Assembly: GCF_001922985.1 (NCBI RefSeq)
Contig: NZ_MRUH01000022.1
Coordinates: 330,957 to 394,956, forward strand
Length of the DNA: 64,000 bases
DNA from: Teredinibacter waterburyi
Lineage (GTDB): Bacteria > Pseudomonadota > Gammaproteobacteria > Pseudomonadales > Cellvibrionaceae
Reading direction: 5' to 3'
The translations under genes were made by a program, and so were the position numbers. The notes below the pieces were generated by a model. The model ran no database searches. It saw nothing but the letters and a program-made list of their open reading frames with translations, and was not told the origin of the DNA. Positions 8,354 through 16,455 of the stretch are shown here, piece after piece (the first letter of the stretch is position 1; each line of letters starts with the position of its first letter).

Positions 8354-11008
8354 ATGCTAGAGGAAACTGATGCTCTCGAAACCCAAGAGTGGTTGGAAGC
8401 ACTGGAATCAGTGATTCGCCAAAACGGTGGAGAGCGCGCGTCCTACCTGTTGTCGCAGCTGTCTAACGCGGCGACCCAAGCTGGGGTGAAGTTGCCCTCC
8501 GCGATCAACACGCCTTACGTCAACACCATTCCGGTTAAAAACGAAAAGCATTATCCTGGCGACCAATTTATGGAGCGCAAAATTCGCTCATTGGTTCGCT
8601 GGAATGCGATGGCTATGGTAATGCGTGCCAATGATAATAATGACGGCTTAGGCGGTCACATTTCATCATTTTCATCTTCTGCAACGCTCTACGAAGTAGG
8701 TTTTAACCACTTTTTTAGAGGTAATGAAGGCGACCAGTCTGGCGACCTAATTTATTTTCAAGGTCATATTTCCCCAGGCATCTATGCGCGCTCCTTCCTC
8801 GAAGGCCGCTTGACTGAAGATCAGCTCAATAATTTCCGGCGTGAAGTCGATGGCAATGGCCTGTCGTCTTATCCTCACCCTTGGCTAATGCCTGACTACT
8901 GGCAGTTCCCAACAGTTTCTATGGGCTTGGGCCCGATACAAGCAATTTATCAAGCGCATGTTATGCGCTATATGTCCGCACGAGGCCTGTCTCCTCGCGG
9001 CGACAGAAAAGTCTGGGCCTTCCTCGGTGATGGCGAATGTGATGAGCCGGAATCCCTAGGCGCGATTTCACTTGCTGGGCGCGAACAGCTTGAAAACCTG
9101 ATATTTGTTATCAACTGTAACCTGCAGCGTCTTGATGGCCCTGTTCGCGGTAACGGTAAGGTAATGCAAGAGCTTGAAGGCGTGTTCCGCGGCTCTGGCT
9201 GGAATGTCATTAAGGTTGTTTGGGGGGCTGGTTGGGATCGCCTGCTCGAAAAAGATACCACTGGTTTGCTCGTAAAGCGTATGAACGAAGTGGTTGATGG
9301 CGAGTTGCAGAACTACAAAGCAAACGGCGGCGCCTACACTCGTGAGCACTTCTTCGGTAAGTATCCGGAGTTGTTAGAGTTAGTTGCAGATATGACAGAC
9401 GAGGAGATCTTCCAGCTTAATCGCGGTGGTCACGATCCTCAGAAGGTTTACGCGGCCTACTCCGAGGCTGTTGCCACGAAGAGACAGCCTACCGTTATCT
9501 TGGCGCAAACCGTAAAAGGTTACGGTCTGGGTCAAGCCGGCGAGTCTGCCAATATCACTCACTCAGTGAAGAAGCTGGATTTAGAAAGCCTGAAGAAGTT
9601 TCGCGACCGCTTCGGCATCCCTATCCCTGACGAAGAGCTTAAAAACGTCCCCTATTACCGCCCAGCGGATGACTCCCCTGAAATGGTGTACATGCAGCAG
9701 CGTCGTACTGCTCTGAATGGTTATCTGCCCGCTCGAGTGGCAGACTTTGAGGCGTTAACTGTTCCACCAATGGAAACTTTCAAGGCGTTACTGAAGTCGA
9801 CTGGAGATCGAGAGATATCATCGACTATGGCGTTTGTTCGTTACTTGTCCACGTTGGTGAAAGACAAGAATATGGGTAAGCAGGTTGTTCCGATTGTGCC
9901 GGACGAGGCGCGTACCTTTGGTATGGAAGGTATGTTCCGCCAACTTGGTATTTATTCGTCCGAGGGGCAGCACTATACGCCGCATGATCACGATCAGATC
10001 ATGTACTACAAAGAAGACAAGAAGGGTCAGATTTTAGAAGAAGGTATTAACGAAGCTGGGGCTATGTCGGCTTGGATTGCGGCGGCAACGGCGTACAGTA
10101 CCTATGGTGTACCTATGGTGCCGTTCTATATCTACTACTCGATGTTTGGTTTCCAGCGTATTGGTGACTTAGCGTGGCTCGCGGGCGATATTCAGGCGCG
10201 CGGCTTCCTAATTGGTGCAACCTCTGGTCGCACGACGTTAAATGGTGAAGGCCTGCAGCACCAAGATGGCCACAGCCATCTAATGGCGAACACTATCCCT
10301 AACTGTCGCACCTACGACCCGACTTACAGCTATGAACTTGCCGTGATCATACAAGATGGTTTGAAACGTATGTATCACGAGAAAGAGAACGTATTCTATT
10401 ACCTGACCACAATGAACGAAAACTACTCACATCCGGAGATGCCGGAAGGAGCAGAAGCGGGCATTATTAAAGGTATTTACAAGCTCAAAGATGGTAAGAA
10501 AAACGTTAAGAAGAAGCGTGTACAGCTGATGGGTGCCGGTTCTATTCTGCGTGAAGTTGAAGCGGCCGCAGAGTTGCTGCGTGATGACTGGGGTGTTGAA
10601 TCCGATATCTGGAGCGTGACAAGCGTGAATGAGCTTGCTCGAGATGGTCAGCGCACTGAGCGTTGGAATCGTTGGAATCCTACGGCTACGGCGAAGAAAG
10701 CGTACATTACAGCCGTCTTAGAAAAAGCGGACGGCCCCTTCGTCATTTCTACGGATTATATGAAGAGCTACTCTGAGCAGTTGCGCGCCTATATACCGGG
10801 TAATTATCACGTACTTGGAACCGACGGTTTTGGCCGATCTGATACACGTACCAAGCTGCGTCACTTCTTCGAAGTTGACAGACACTTCGTTACCATCGCG
10901 GCTTTAAAGGCCTTAGCGGATGAAGGCAAAGTTGAAGTTAAAATCGTAGCAGAAGCCATGACTAAATACGGCATTGACGGCGCTAAAGCCGATCCAATGA
11001 CTGTTTAA
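8354..11008 (+). CDS. aceE: Pyruvate dehydrogenase E1 component (homodimeric type)
   Basis: 884 residues from ATG 8354, which has a strong AGGAGG at 8343-8348; a longer frame from TTG 8273 is possible but lacks that support. The N-terminus (LETQEWLEALESVI) aligns by eye with known AceE starts. The thiamine diphosphate motif GDGECDEPES...NCNLQ is intact near residue 230, as are the transketolase-like pyrimidine-binding and C-terminal domains. It decarboxylates pyruvate and acetylates the lipoyl groups of AceF in the cytoplasmic PDH complex. It is followed by aceF after 25 bases with its own Shine-Dalgarno, forming an operon without lpd. Confidence 0.97.
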   Translation: MLEETDALETQEWLEALESVIRQNGGERASYLLSQLSNAATQAGVKLPSAINTPYVNTIPVKNEKHYPGDQFMERKIRSLVRWNAMAMVMRANDNNDGLGGHISSFSSSATLYEVGFNHFFRGNEGDQSGDLIYFQGHISPGIYARSFLEGRLTEDQLNNFRREVDGNGLSSYPHPWLMPDYWQFPTVSMGLGPIQAIYQAHVMRYMSARGLSPRGDRKVWAFLGDGECDEPESLGAISLAGREQLENLIFVINCNLQRLDGPVRGNGKVMQELEGVFRGSGWNVIKVVWGAGWDRLLEKDTTGLLVKRMNEVVDGELQNYKANGGAYTREHFFGKYPELLELVADMTDEEIFQLNRGGHDPQKVYAAYSEAVATKRQPTVILAQTVKGYGLGQAGESANITHSVKKLDLESLKKFRDRFGIPIPDEELKNVPYYRPADDSPEMVYMQQRRTALNGYLPARVADFEALTVPPMETFKALLKSTGDREISSTMAFVRYLSTLVKDKNMGKQVVPIVPDEARTFGMEGMFRQLGIYSSEGQHYTPHDHDQIMYYKEDKKGQILEEGINEAGAMSAWIAAATAYSTYGVPMVPFYIYYSMFGFQRIGDLAWLAGDIQARGFLIGATSGRTTLNGEGLQHQDGHSHLMANTIPNCRTYDPTYSYELAVIIQDGLKRMYHEKENVFYYLTTMNENYSHPEMPEGAEAGIIKGIYKLKDGKKNVKKKRVQLMGAGSILREVEAAAELLRDDWGVESDIWSVTSVNELARDGQRTERWNRWNPTATAKKAYITAVLEKADGPFVISTDYMKSYSEQLRAYIPGNYHVLGTDGFGRSDTRTKLRHFFEVDRHFVTIAALKALADEGKVEVKIVAEAMTKYGIDGAKADPMTV

Positions 11009-11033
11009 AGCGTTAGTAAAGGAGAGTATCCGA

Positions 11034-12935
11034 GTGTCTAAACAAATCATCCCGGTACCCGATATTGGCGGGTCTGCGAATGTGGACGTTATAGAAGTTT
11101 GCGTTGCCCCAGGCGATATGGTGGCGGCGGAAGACTCTCTTATTGTTCTAGAGTCAGAAAAAGCATCGATGGAAGTTCCGAGCCCAGTCGCTGGCCGCGT
11201 CATTAGCGTTCTTGTCAAAGACGGTGATTCGGTCGCTGAAGGAGCTCCGATTGTTGAAATAGAAACAGAGGACGAGGTTGCTGAGGTAGCCTCACCTAGC
11301 GCGCCTGAGCTAGTGCCGACTCCTGCCGCCGCAGCTCCTGAGGCGGCTACAGGCTCATCTGCAGAAGAGTTAGTTCGTGTGCCCGATATCGGCGGATCTG
11401 AAGGTGTCGATGTCATTGAAATCTGCGTAGCTGTCGGCGACGAGGTTAGCGAGGGCGACTCACTGGTTGTACTTGAGAGTGATAAGGCGTCGATGGAGGT
11501 TCCCTCTCCCTTCTCTGGCAAGGTTGTTAGTCTGGGCATGAGTGAGGGCGATAAGGTTTCCATGGGGGACGCGGTTGCAACTCTGTTGGTTGCCTCTTCA
11601 GACTCACCAAAGGCAGCTGCTCCTGAAGCTCAGGCGCCGAAAGCTGCTGCAGAACCGGTATCTGTTTCATCGGAACTTGATGTGGCTGTGCCAGATATTG
11701 GCGGGGCTGAAGACGTTGAGGTGATTGATGTTTGCGTATCTGTCGGTGATTCGGTAGCTGAGGGCGACTCTATTGTCGTTCTTGAAAGTGATAAGGCGTC
11801 GATGGAAATCCCATCGCCTGCGTCCGGCACTGTTGTGGCAATTCAGATTAAGACTGGAGAAAAAGCATCGAAAGGAACACCGGTCTTGACCTTGAAGACC
11901 GAGTCCACTGCAGCTGCATCAGCTCCTGTCGCCGCAAGTGCTACTGCGCAGGCTTCCGTAAAAGCGCCTGCGCCAGCAGCAAAAGCTGCGCCGCCTAAAG
12001 CCGCGCCAGCTTCAGCTAGTGGCGGTTTGGTCTACGCCGGGCCTGCGGTGCGTTTACTCGCGCGTGAGTTGGGCGTGGATCTGACGCTGGTACCGTCAAC
12101 TGGACCGAAGGGCCGGATCTTAAAGGATGATGTACACGCTTACGTTAAATCCGTTATGCAGCAGCAGAAAGATTCGCCGAAGGGTGTTTCTGGTGGTAGC
12201 GGCATTCCCGCAATCCCAGAAATAGACTTTTCCCAGTTCGGTGAGATTGAACTGAAGAAAATGACTAAAATTGGCAAGCTGACCGCGGCTAATATGAGCC
12301 GCAACTGGCTTAACGTGCCCCATGTTACCCAGTTTGATGATGTCGATATTACTGAGCTTGAAGCTTTCCGTAATAGCATGAAAGCCGATGCCGAGAAGGC
12401 TGGAGCCAGACTGACGCCGTTACCATTTTTATTGAAAGCCTGCGCGGCAGCTTTACGAGCGAATCCAAAGTTTAATGTTTCTTTGCATGCTGACGGTGAG
12501 CATATCGTTCAAAAGAGCTATGTGCATATTGGTGTCGCTGTTGATACGCCGAATGGTTTGATGGTGCCGGTACTTCGAAACGTGGATCAAAAAGGTTTGT
12601 ATGAACTCGCGCGTGAAACTATCGAGCTGGCCGGTAAGGCACGAGATGGCAAGCTTATGCCTAAAGATATGCAGGGCGGTTGTTTTACAATCTCGAGTTT
12701 GGGCCCTATCGGTGGCACTGGGTTTACACCAATTGTGAATGCCCCTGAGGTTGCTATTTTGGGCGTCTCTAAGGCATCGATTAAGCCTGTATGGAACGGT
12801 AGTGAGTTTGAGCCGCGTCAGATGCTGCCTTTATCGTTGTCCTATGACCACCGCGCAATTAACGGCGCCGATGCAGGTAAGTTTTTTACCTACCTAGGCT
12901 CCGTGCTTGCTGATTTAAGGCGGTTAATTATTTAA
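11034..12935 (+). CDS. aceF: Dihydrolipoyllysine acetyltransferase E2 of PDH, three lipoyl domains
   Basis: 633 residues from GTG 11034, with AAAGGAGA upstream. Three lipoyl domains are visible, with the modified lysines at about 43, 151 and 254 in ES(E/D)KASME contexts, joined by Ala/Pro-rich linkers. Then come a peripheral-subunit-binding domain (about 334-372, GPKGRILKDDV) and the catalytic acetyltransferase domain ending in YDHRAINGADAGKF, which carries the active-site histidine. The number of lipoyl domains equals that of E. coli. The repeats are similar at DNA level (around 11140, 11470 and 11780), so recombination could vary their number. A terminator follows directly. Confidence 0.97.
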   Translation: MSKQIIPVPDIGGSANVDVIEVCVAPGDMVAAEDSLIVLESEKASMEVPSPVAGRVISVLVKDGDSVAEGAPIVEIETEDEVAEVASPSAPELVPTPAAAAPEAATGSSAEELVRVPDIGGSEGVDVIEICVAVGDEVSEGDSLVVLESDKASMEVPSPFSGKVVSLGMSEGDKVSMGDAVATLLVASSDSPKAAAPEAQAPKAAAEPVSVSSELDVAVPDIGGAEDVEVIDVCVSVGDSVAEGDSIVVLESDKASMEIPSPASGTVVAIQIKTGEKASKGTPVLTLKTESTAAASAPVAASATAQASVKAPAPAAKAAPPKAAPASASGGLVYAGPAVRLLARELGVDLTLVPSTGPKGRILKDDVHAYVKSVMQQQKDSPKGVSGGSGIPAIPEIDFSQFGEIELKKMTKIGKLTAANMSRNWLNVPHVTQFDDVDITELEAFRNSMKADAEKAGARLTPLPFLLKACAAALRANPKFNVSLHADGEHIVQKSYVHIGVAVDTPNGLMVPVLRNVDQKGLYELARETIELAGKARDGKLMPKDMQGGCFTISSLGPIGGTGFTPIVNAPEVAILGVSKASIKPVWNGSEFEPRQMLPLSLSYDHRAINGADAGKFFTYLGSVLADLRRLII

Positions 12936-12964
12936 GGTTGGGCGTCCACTTTAATTATGCGTAA

Positions 12965-12990
12965 ACGGGCTTTTTAGCCCGTTTTTTTTG
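12965..12990 (+). terminator. Rho-independent terminator after aceF
   Basis: Stem ACGGGCT (12965-12971) and AGCCCGT (12976-12982), loop TTTT, followed by a run of T to 12989. Placed 30 bases after the aceF stop. Confidence 0.92.
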
Positions 12991-13607
12991 CTAAGTTTGA
13001 GGGAAGGCGAAAAGTCATTTTGGGGCTCGTTCTGGCCCAAATAGGGGTGATAGTTAATTGGTATTAAAACTCGCTGCTGGAATTAATACTAAGTTGTAGG
13101 TTTTTATCGTCCCGAATTAATTAAAGCACTATTTTTTATTTGGTGGGGTGTAACCCGCTATTTTTTGGCTGAAATTTAAACAAAAAAATGGCGTGTAAAC
13201 AGTCTAAACTACGCTTCAAATAGTGTGACCTACGTCACAAAAGATGCTATTGTTCATTCCGCAAACAGACATATTGTTCGCACTGAGGCTATCCGACAAT
13301 CTCTTATTGAGGTAGTCTCTCGCACTGATAGTCCATAACAATAAACATTAAAAAGAGTGCAAAAAAGTAGGAAGAGCGTTTGTTTGAACGGGAATTCCTG
13401 AATCACGTACGAGAAAGTCTAAAAATAATACTTTTGTACGATGAGAGACATTTGGCGGATGTTAGTCCAAGTGTAAAACTTCAGAGCTGTATCTCCTTAC
13501 AGGATGTTCGGTATTTAAGCGGCTAGGGCAGTTGTCTGCCTTTGCGCTAACAGATCTGGCAAAACGATAACTAAGAACAATAACTTATTTTGTCGGGAAC
13601 CTGGATT
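12991..13607. other. 617-base AT-rich region before the cellulose-redox island
   Basis: No open frame with protein features. It is more AT-rich than its surroundings and holds one perfect CRP-type site (13224-13239). I saw no riboswitch or tRNA signature. It probably carries the promoter and a long leader for the membrane protein at 13608. Confidence 0.5.
13224..13239. promoter_or_regulatory. CRP/Vfr-type binding site upstream of the cellulose-redox island
   Basis: TGTGACCTACGTCACA: both five-base half-sites match the CRP consensus with the correct six-base spacer. It lies 370 bases before the first gene of the island and suggests carbon-source control. A second perfect site of the same type sits upstream of aceE in this window. 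Confidence 0.58.
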
Positions 13608-14180
13608 ATGAAAACTTTAGTTGTATATATGCATTTGTTGTCAGCGTGTGTAGCTGTCGGCTCGCTGATTTTGCAAGATCTTGGCCTGTGGCGTACTCGT
13701 GCGCGATCGTTAACAGAAAATGAAATTGGTGAGCTGACTAAAACCGCACAAGTTATCACCTTGGCTTTAGTGCTGTTGTGGATATCGGGCTTGGCGCTAG
13801 TGGGGCTTGGTTACCTAGCGAATCCCGAGCAGTATCTGTTGAATGAGAAACTTTGGGCCAAATTCACCGTTGTTGTGATTCTTACCCTTAATGGGGTTTT
13901 CCTTCACTATTACACTTTCCCCAAGATCAGTTCTGGCAAAGTGTTTATCTCAATGCAGTCTACCGAACGTTTTGGTGTGGTACTAACGGGCTGCATTTCC
14001 GCAGTCACTTGGTTGTTTGCTTGCTATTTGGGTATAGCGCGGCCTTGGAACTACACTCTCGATTATGCGAGCATTATGACGCTTTACGCTGGAATACTAG
14101 CGGTTGCATTTGTTGGCGGTCACGAGATGGTGCGCTTTAGCGGTAGAAGTTTTGCGAACTCCATGGCGCAACCCAGTTAA
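13608..14180 (+). CDS. Five-helix inner-membrane protein with in-membrane histidines, function unknown
   Basis: 190 residues from ATG 13608; a longer in-frame TTG start at 13590 is possible. Hydrophobic segments lie at about 3-22, 49-70, 82-103, 123-143 and 153-174. Histidines 9, 100 and 172 fall within or at the ends of helices 1, 3 and 5, in contexts (MHLLSACVAVGSL, NGVFLHYY, GGHEMVRF) that remind me of CopD or DUF2269/DUF2214-like membrane proteins, some of which bind haem. I do not recognise a specific family with confidence. It lies directly upstream of two secreted CBM2 redox proteins, so a link to electron transfer is an inference from context and the histidines. Confidence 0.72.
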   Translation: MKTLVVYMHLLSACVAVGSLILQDLGLWRTRARSLTENEIGELTKTAQVITLALVLLWISGLALVGLGYLANPEQYLLNEKLWAKFTVVVILTLNGVFLHYYTFPKISSGKVFISMQSTERFGVVLTGCISAVTWLFACYLGIARPWNYTLDYASIMTLYAGILAVAFVGGHEMVRFSGRSFANSMAQPS

Positions 14181-14447
14181 ATAATAATAAATTTTCACAG
14201 TGAGGCGGCTACCTAAGGCGGCCTTGCTGGTTTACCGTATTTGTTCGTTGCTGTAAGAGGTTTTTGCAGGTAGTCGGCGAGCAGACATTGTTGGTAGGTT
14301 TTTCCAATCTACCGACAACATAAATTTCTTCGAAATGGTGTTCGATCTACCTTTGGTTTCGATGAATAACAATAACTATAAACCATGAGTCTCTAAGGCG
14401 GTCTTCTGCCCGGTCTCATTTTCCTTACATAGAGAGGAGAGTCTGTT

Positions 14448-16427
14448 GTGAAGCATGCAGCGATAAAGTCAGCGCTATTATTGAGCGTAGCACTCTGTTT
14501 TGGGGGGCTATCCAGTATAGTGTCTGCACAAAGTACGTGCTCGATTGACTATGTGGTCGCGTCCGATTGGGGCAGCGGCGGTAGCCATCGAGTGTTTGTT
14601 ACCAATAATGGTAGCGCAATTAACGGCTGGGAGCTTACCTGGGATTTTAATGGTAGCGAACAGATCAGCAATCTTTGGAATGGTAGTTATACGCAAACCG
14701 GTAGTTCGGTAACCGTAACTAGTATGTCTTGGAATGGTAACTTGGCTTCTGGCCAGGAGTTGGAAGTTGGTTTTAATATCAACGGTTCAACTAGCACTCT
14801 TCCGACTGTATATTTTAATGGCTCTGATTGTAGCGGTGGTAGTTCATCTACCTCTTCTTCAAGCAGCAGCTCCTCTAGTAGCTCTTCTAGTTCTAGCAGC
14901 TCTTCGTCTAGCTCAAGCAGTTCTTCAAGTTCTAGCAGCTCTTCGTCTAGCTCAAGCAGCTCTTCAAGTTCTAGCAGTTCTTCGTCTAGCTCAAGCAGCT
15001 CTTCAAGCACGTCAAGCGGCTCGTTTAGCGTATCGGCTAGCTTTGAGAATGACAGTGTTGATCAGCAGCCTGCGGGCTGGGATAACTTTGTTGGTTGGGT
15101 ACATAACAATACCAATAACAATGTTAACCAAGCTAACTACGCTCTAGTTGACGATACTCGCGCCTATACAGGTTCTCGATCTGTGCACTTTAAAGGCGGT
15201 GCTAGCCCAGCTCAGATCATCCAGGCGTTACCTGCTGGTGTTGAAACCCTATACATGAAGGCTCATGTTTATATGAGCAAGAAGTTGGGTAATGAAGCTG
15301 GCGATAACCACGAGCATATTTTTGCGATTAAGGCCGATGCGAGCGCAAATAATGAAGTTCGTTTTGGCCAAATCAAGGGTGTCCTAGGAACTAACGAAGT
15401 GCCTAGTGATGACATTTCTCCACGTCAAAACCAGTGGGAGAGTGGTCCAGAAATCACCGCAAATGAATGGCACTGTGTTGTGGTTGAAGCACTGGGTGGT
15501 AATCGTTCTTATCACCAATTAAATGCCTATGTTGACGGCGTACTTGTGCATACTATTGATTCCGCAGATGACTGGAATAATGGTAGCCCTGGCACTAATT
15601 CTTGGTTAGACGGCAAGTTTAGCTATGCGGCATTTGGCTGGCATTCCTTTAGCGGGAACGATGCTGATGTTTGGATGGATGATATCGTCTATTCCGACGC
15701 GCCAATTAGCTGTGATACACAGACTAGCTCTTCTTCAAGTTCTAGTTCTTCTTCAAGCAGCAGCTCTAGTTCTTCTTCAAGTTCTAGCTCTTCTTCAAGC
15801 AGCAGCTCTAGTTCTTCTTCAAGTTCTAGCTCTTCTTCAAGCAGCAGCTCTAGCTCTTCTTCAAGTTCTAGTTCTTCTTCAAGCAGCAGTTCTAGCTCTT
15901 CTTCAAGTAGCGGTAGTGCAGCCTCTTTGGATAGCTCTGCGTCTTACTTGAACTTTGTAACGATCAAAAATACTCACAAAGTTGAGAGCCATATTTTTGA
16001 AGCGTTATCGGGTTCTATTGATACCGCCGGCGATGCCACTTTGGTGATCGATTTGTCGAGCGTTAACACGAATAACACCACGCGTGATCCACGCATGCGT
16101 AATATTCTGTTTGAAGTGGATTCATATCCAGAAGCTGTTATTACTATTGATAACGCGACTAGTTTGATCCCTTCTGACGTTGGTGCCACTCAAATAAGCG
16201 ATGTAACTGCAAGCATATCTCTACACGGAGTTAACGGTGTTGTTGAAACCCAACTTCTTGTACAGCGTTTGTCGGCGAACCGCGTGATGGTGAAGAATGT
16301 TTCACCTATCTTAGTAACAGCAGCAGACTACGGTCTCGATGTTGGTATCGAAGAATTGCGCAACCTCGCAAGTCTTAGTGTTATCAGCACCGTAGTGCCT
16401 GTCGACTTTGTTCTGTTTTTTGAGTGA
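14448..16427 (+). CDS. Secreted CBM2 protein with two polyserine linkers, an unassigned middle domain and a YceI-like domain
   Basis: 659 residues from GTG 14448 (AGAGGAGA at 14433-14440). Order: signal peptide (1-27, ends at VSAQ); CBM2 (about 28-130) with the flanking cysteine pair and WGSG, WNGSYTQ and SWNG tryptophan motifs of cellulose binders; polyserine linker (about 131-187); a middle domain of about 230 residues (190-422) with several Trp and His residues (NHEHIFAIK, FGWHSF, DVWMDDIVYSD) that looks like a beta-sandwich but which I cannot assign; a second polyserine linker (425-487); and a YceI-like domain (490-659) with NTNNTTRDPRMRNILFE and SLHGV. YceI folds bind isoprenoid or quinone-type lipids. 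The arrangement resembles Cbp2D-type proteins of Cellvibrio as I remember them. No classical glycosidase motif is seen. It is followed after 28 bases by its partner gene. Confidence 0.88.
   Translation: MKHAAIKSALLLSVALCFGGLSSIVSAQSTCSIDYVVASDWGSGGSHRVFVTNNGSAINGWELTWDFNGSEQISNLWNGSYTQTGSSVTVTSMSWNGNLASGQELEVGFNINGSTSTLPTVYFNGSDCSGGSSSTSSSSSSSSSSSSSSSSSSSSSSSSSSSSSSSSSSSSSSSSSSSSSSSSSSSSTSSGSFSVSASFENDSVDQQPAGWDNFVGWVHNNTNNNVNQANYALVDDTRAYTGSRSVHFKGGASPAQIIQALPAGVETLYMKAHVYMSKKLGNEAGDNHEHIFAIKADASANNEVRFGQIKGVLGTNEVPSDDISPRQNQWESGPEITANEWHCVVVEALGGNRSYHQLNAYVDGVLVHTIDSADDWNNGSPGTNSWLDGKFSYAAFGWHSFSGNDADVWMDDIVYSDAPISCDTQTSSSSSSSSSSSSSSSSSSSSSSSSSSSSSSSSSSSSSSSSSSSSSSSSSSSSSSSSSSSSSSGSAASLDSSASYLNFVTIKNTHKVESHIFEALSGSIDTAGDATLVIDLSSVNTNNTTRDPRMRNILFEVDSYPEAVITIDNATSLIPSDVGATQISDVTASISLHGVNGVVETQLLVQRLSANRVMVKNVSPILVTAADYGLDVGIEELRNLASLSVISTVVPVDFVLFFE
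14892..15008 (+). repeat. Tandem 39-bp repeats encoding the first polyserine linker
   Basis: Three copies of a 39-base unit start at 14892, 14931 and 14970, each beginning TCTAGCAG, with one or two base differences. They encode 13 serines each. The antisense strand of this stretch gives a spurious Glu/Leu-rich frame. Confidence 0.85.
15729..15906 (+). repeat. Tandem 42-bp repeats encoding the second polyserine linker
   Basis: Four full 42-base units start at 15729, 15771, 15813 and 15855 with a partial fifth at 15897, each beginning TCTTCTTCAAG. Copies differ by single silent changes, so the linker length could vary by slippage or recombination in steps of 14 serines. Confidence 0.87.
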
Positions 16428-16455
16428 ACCTAACGAAAACTAAAGAGTATTAGTC

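Noticed and set aside
14181..14447. c-di-GMP riboswitch (GEMM) before the CBM2 gene
   Set aside because: The conserved GEMM core sequences are not present; only short imperfect repeats (GTTGGTAG and CTACCGACAAC, AAGGCGGCCTT) are seen.
14687..15010. 107-residue Glu/Leu-rich antisense frame
   Set aside because: It is the reverse complement of the polyserine repeats; repeats of this kind keep several frames open.
15625..15951. 108-residue Leu/Ala-rich frame inside the first CBM2 gene
   Set aside because: Another reading frame of the second polyserine repeat, not a separate gene.
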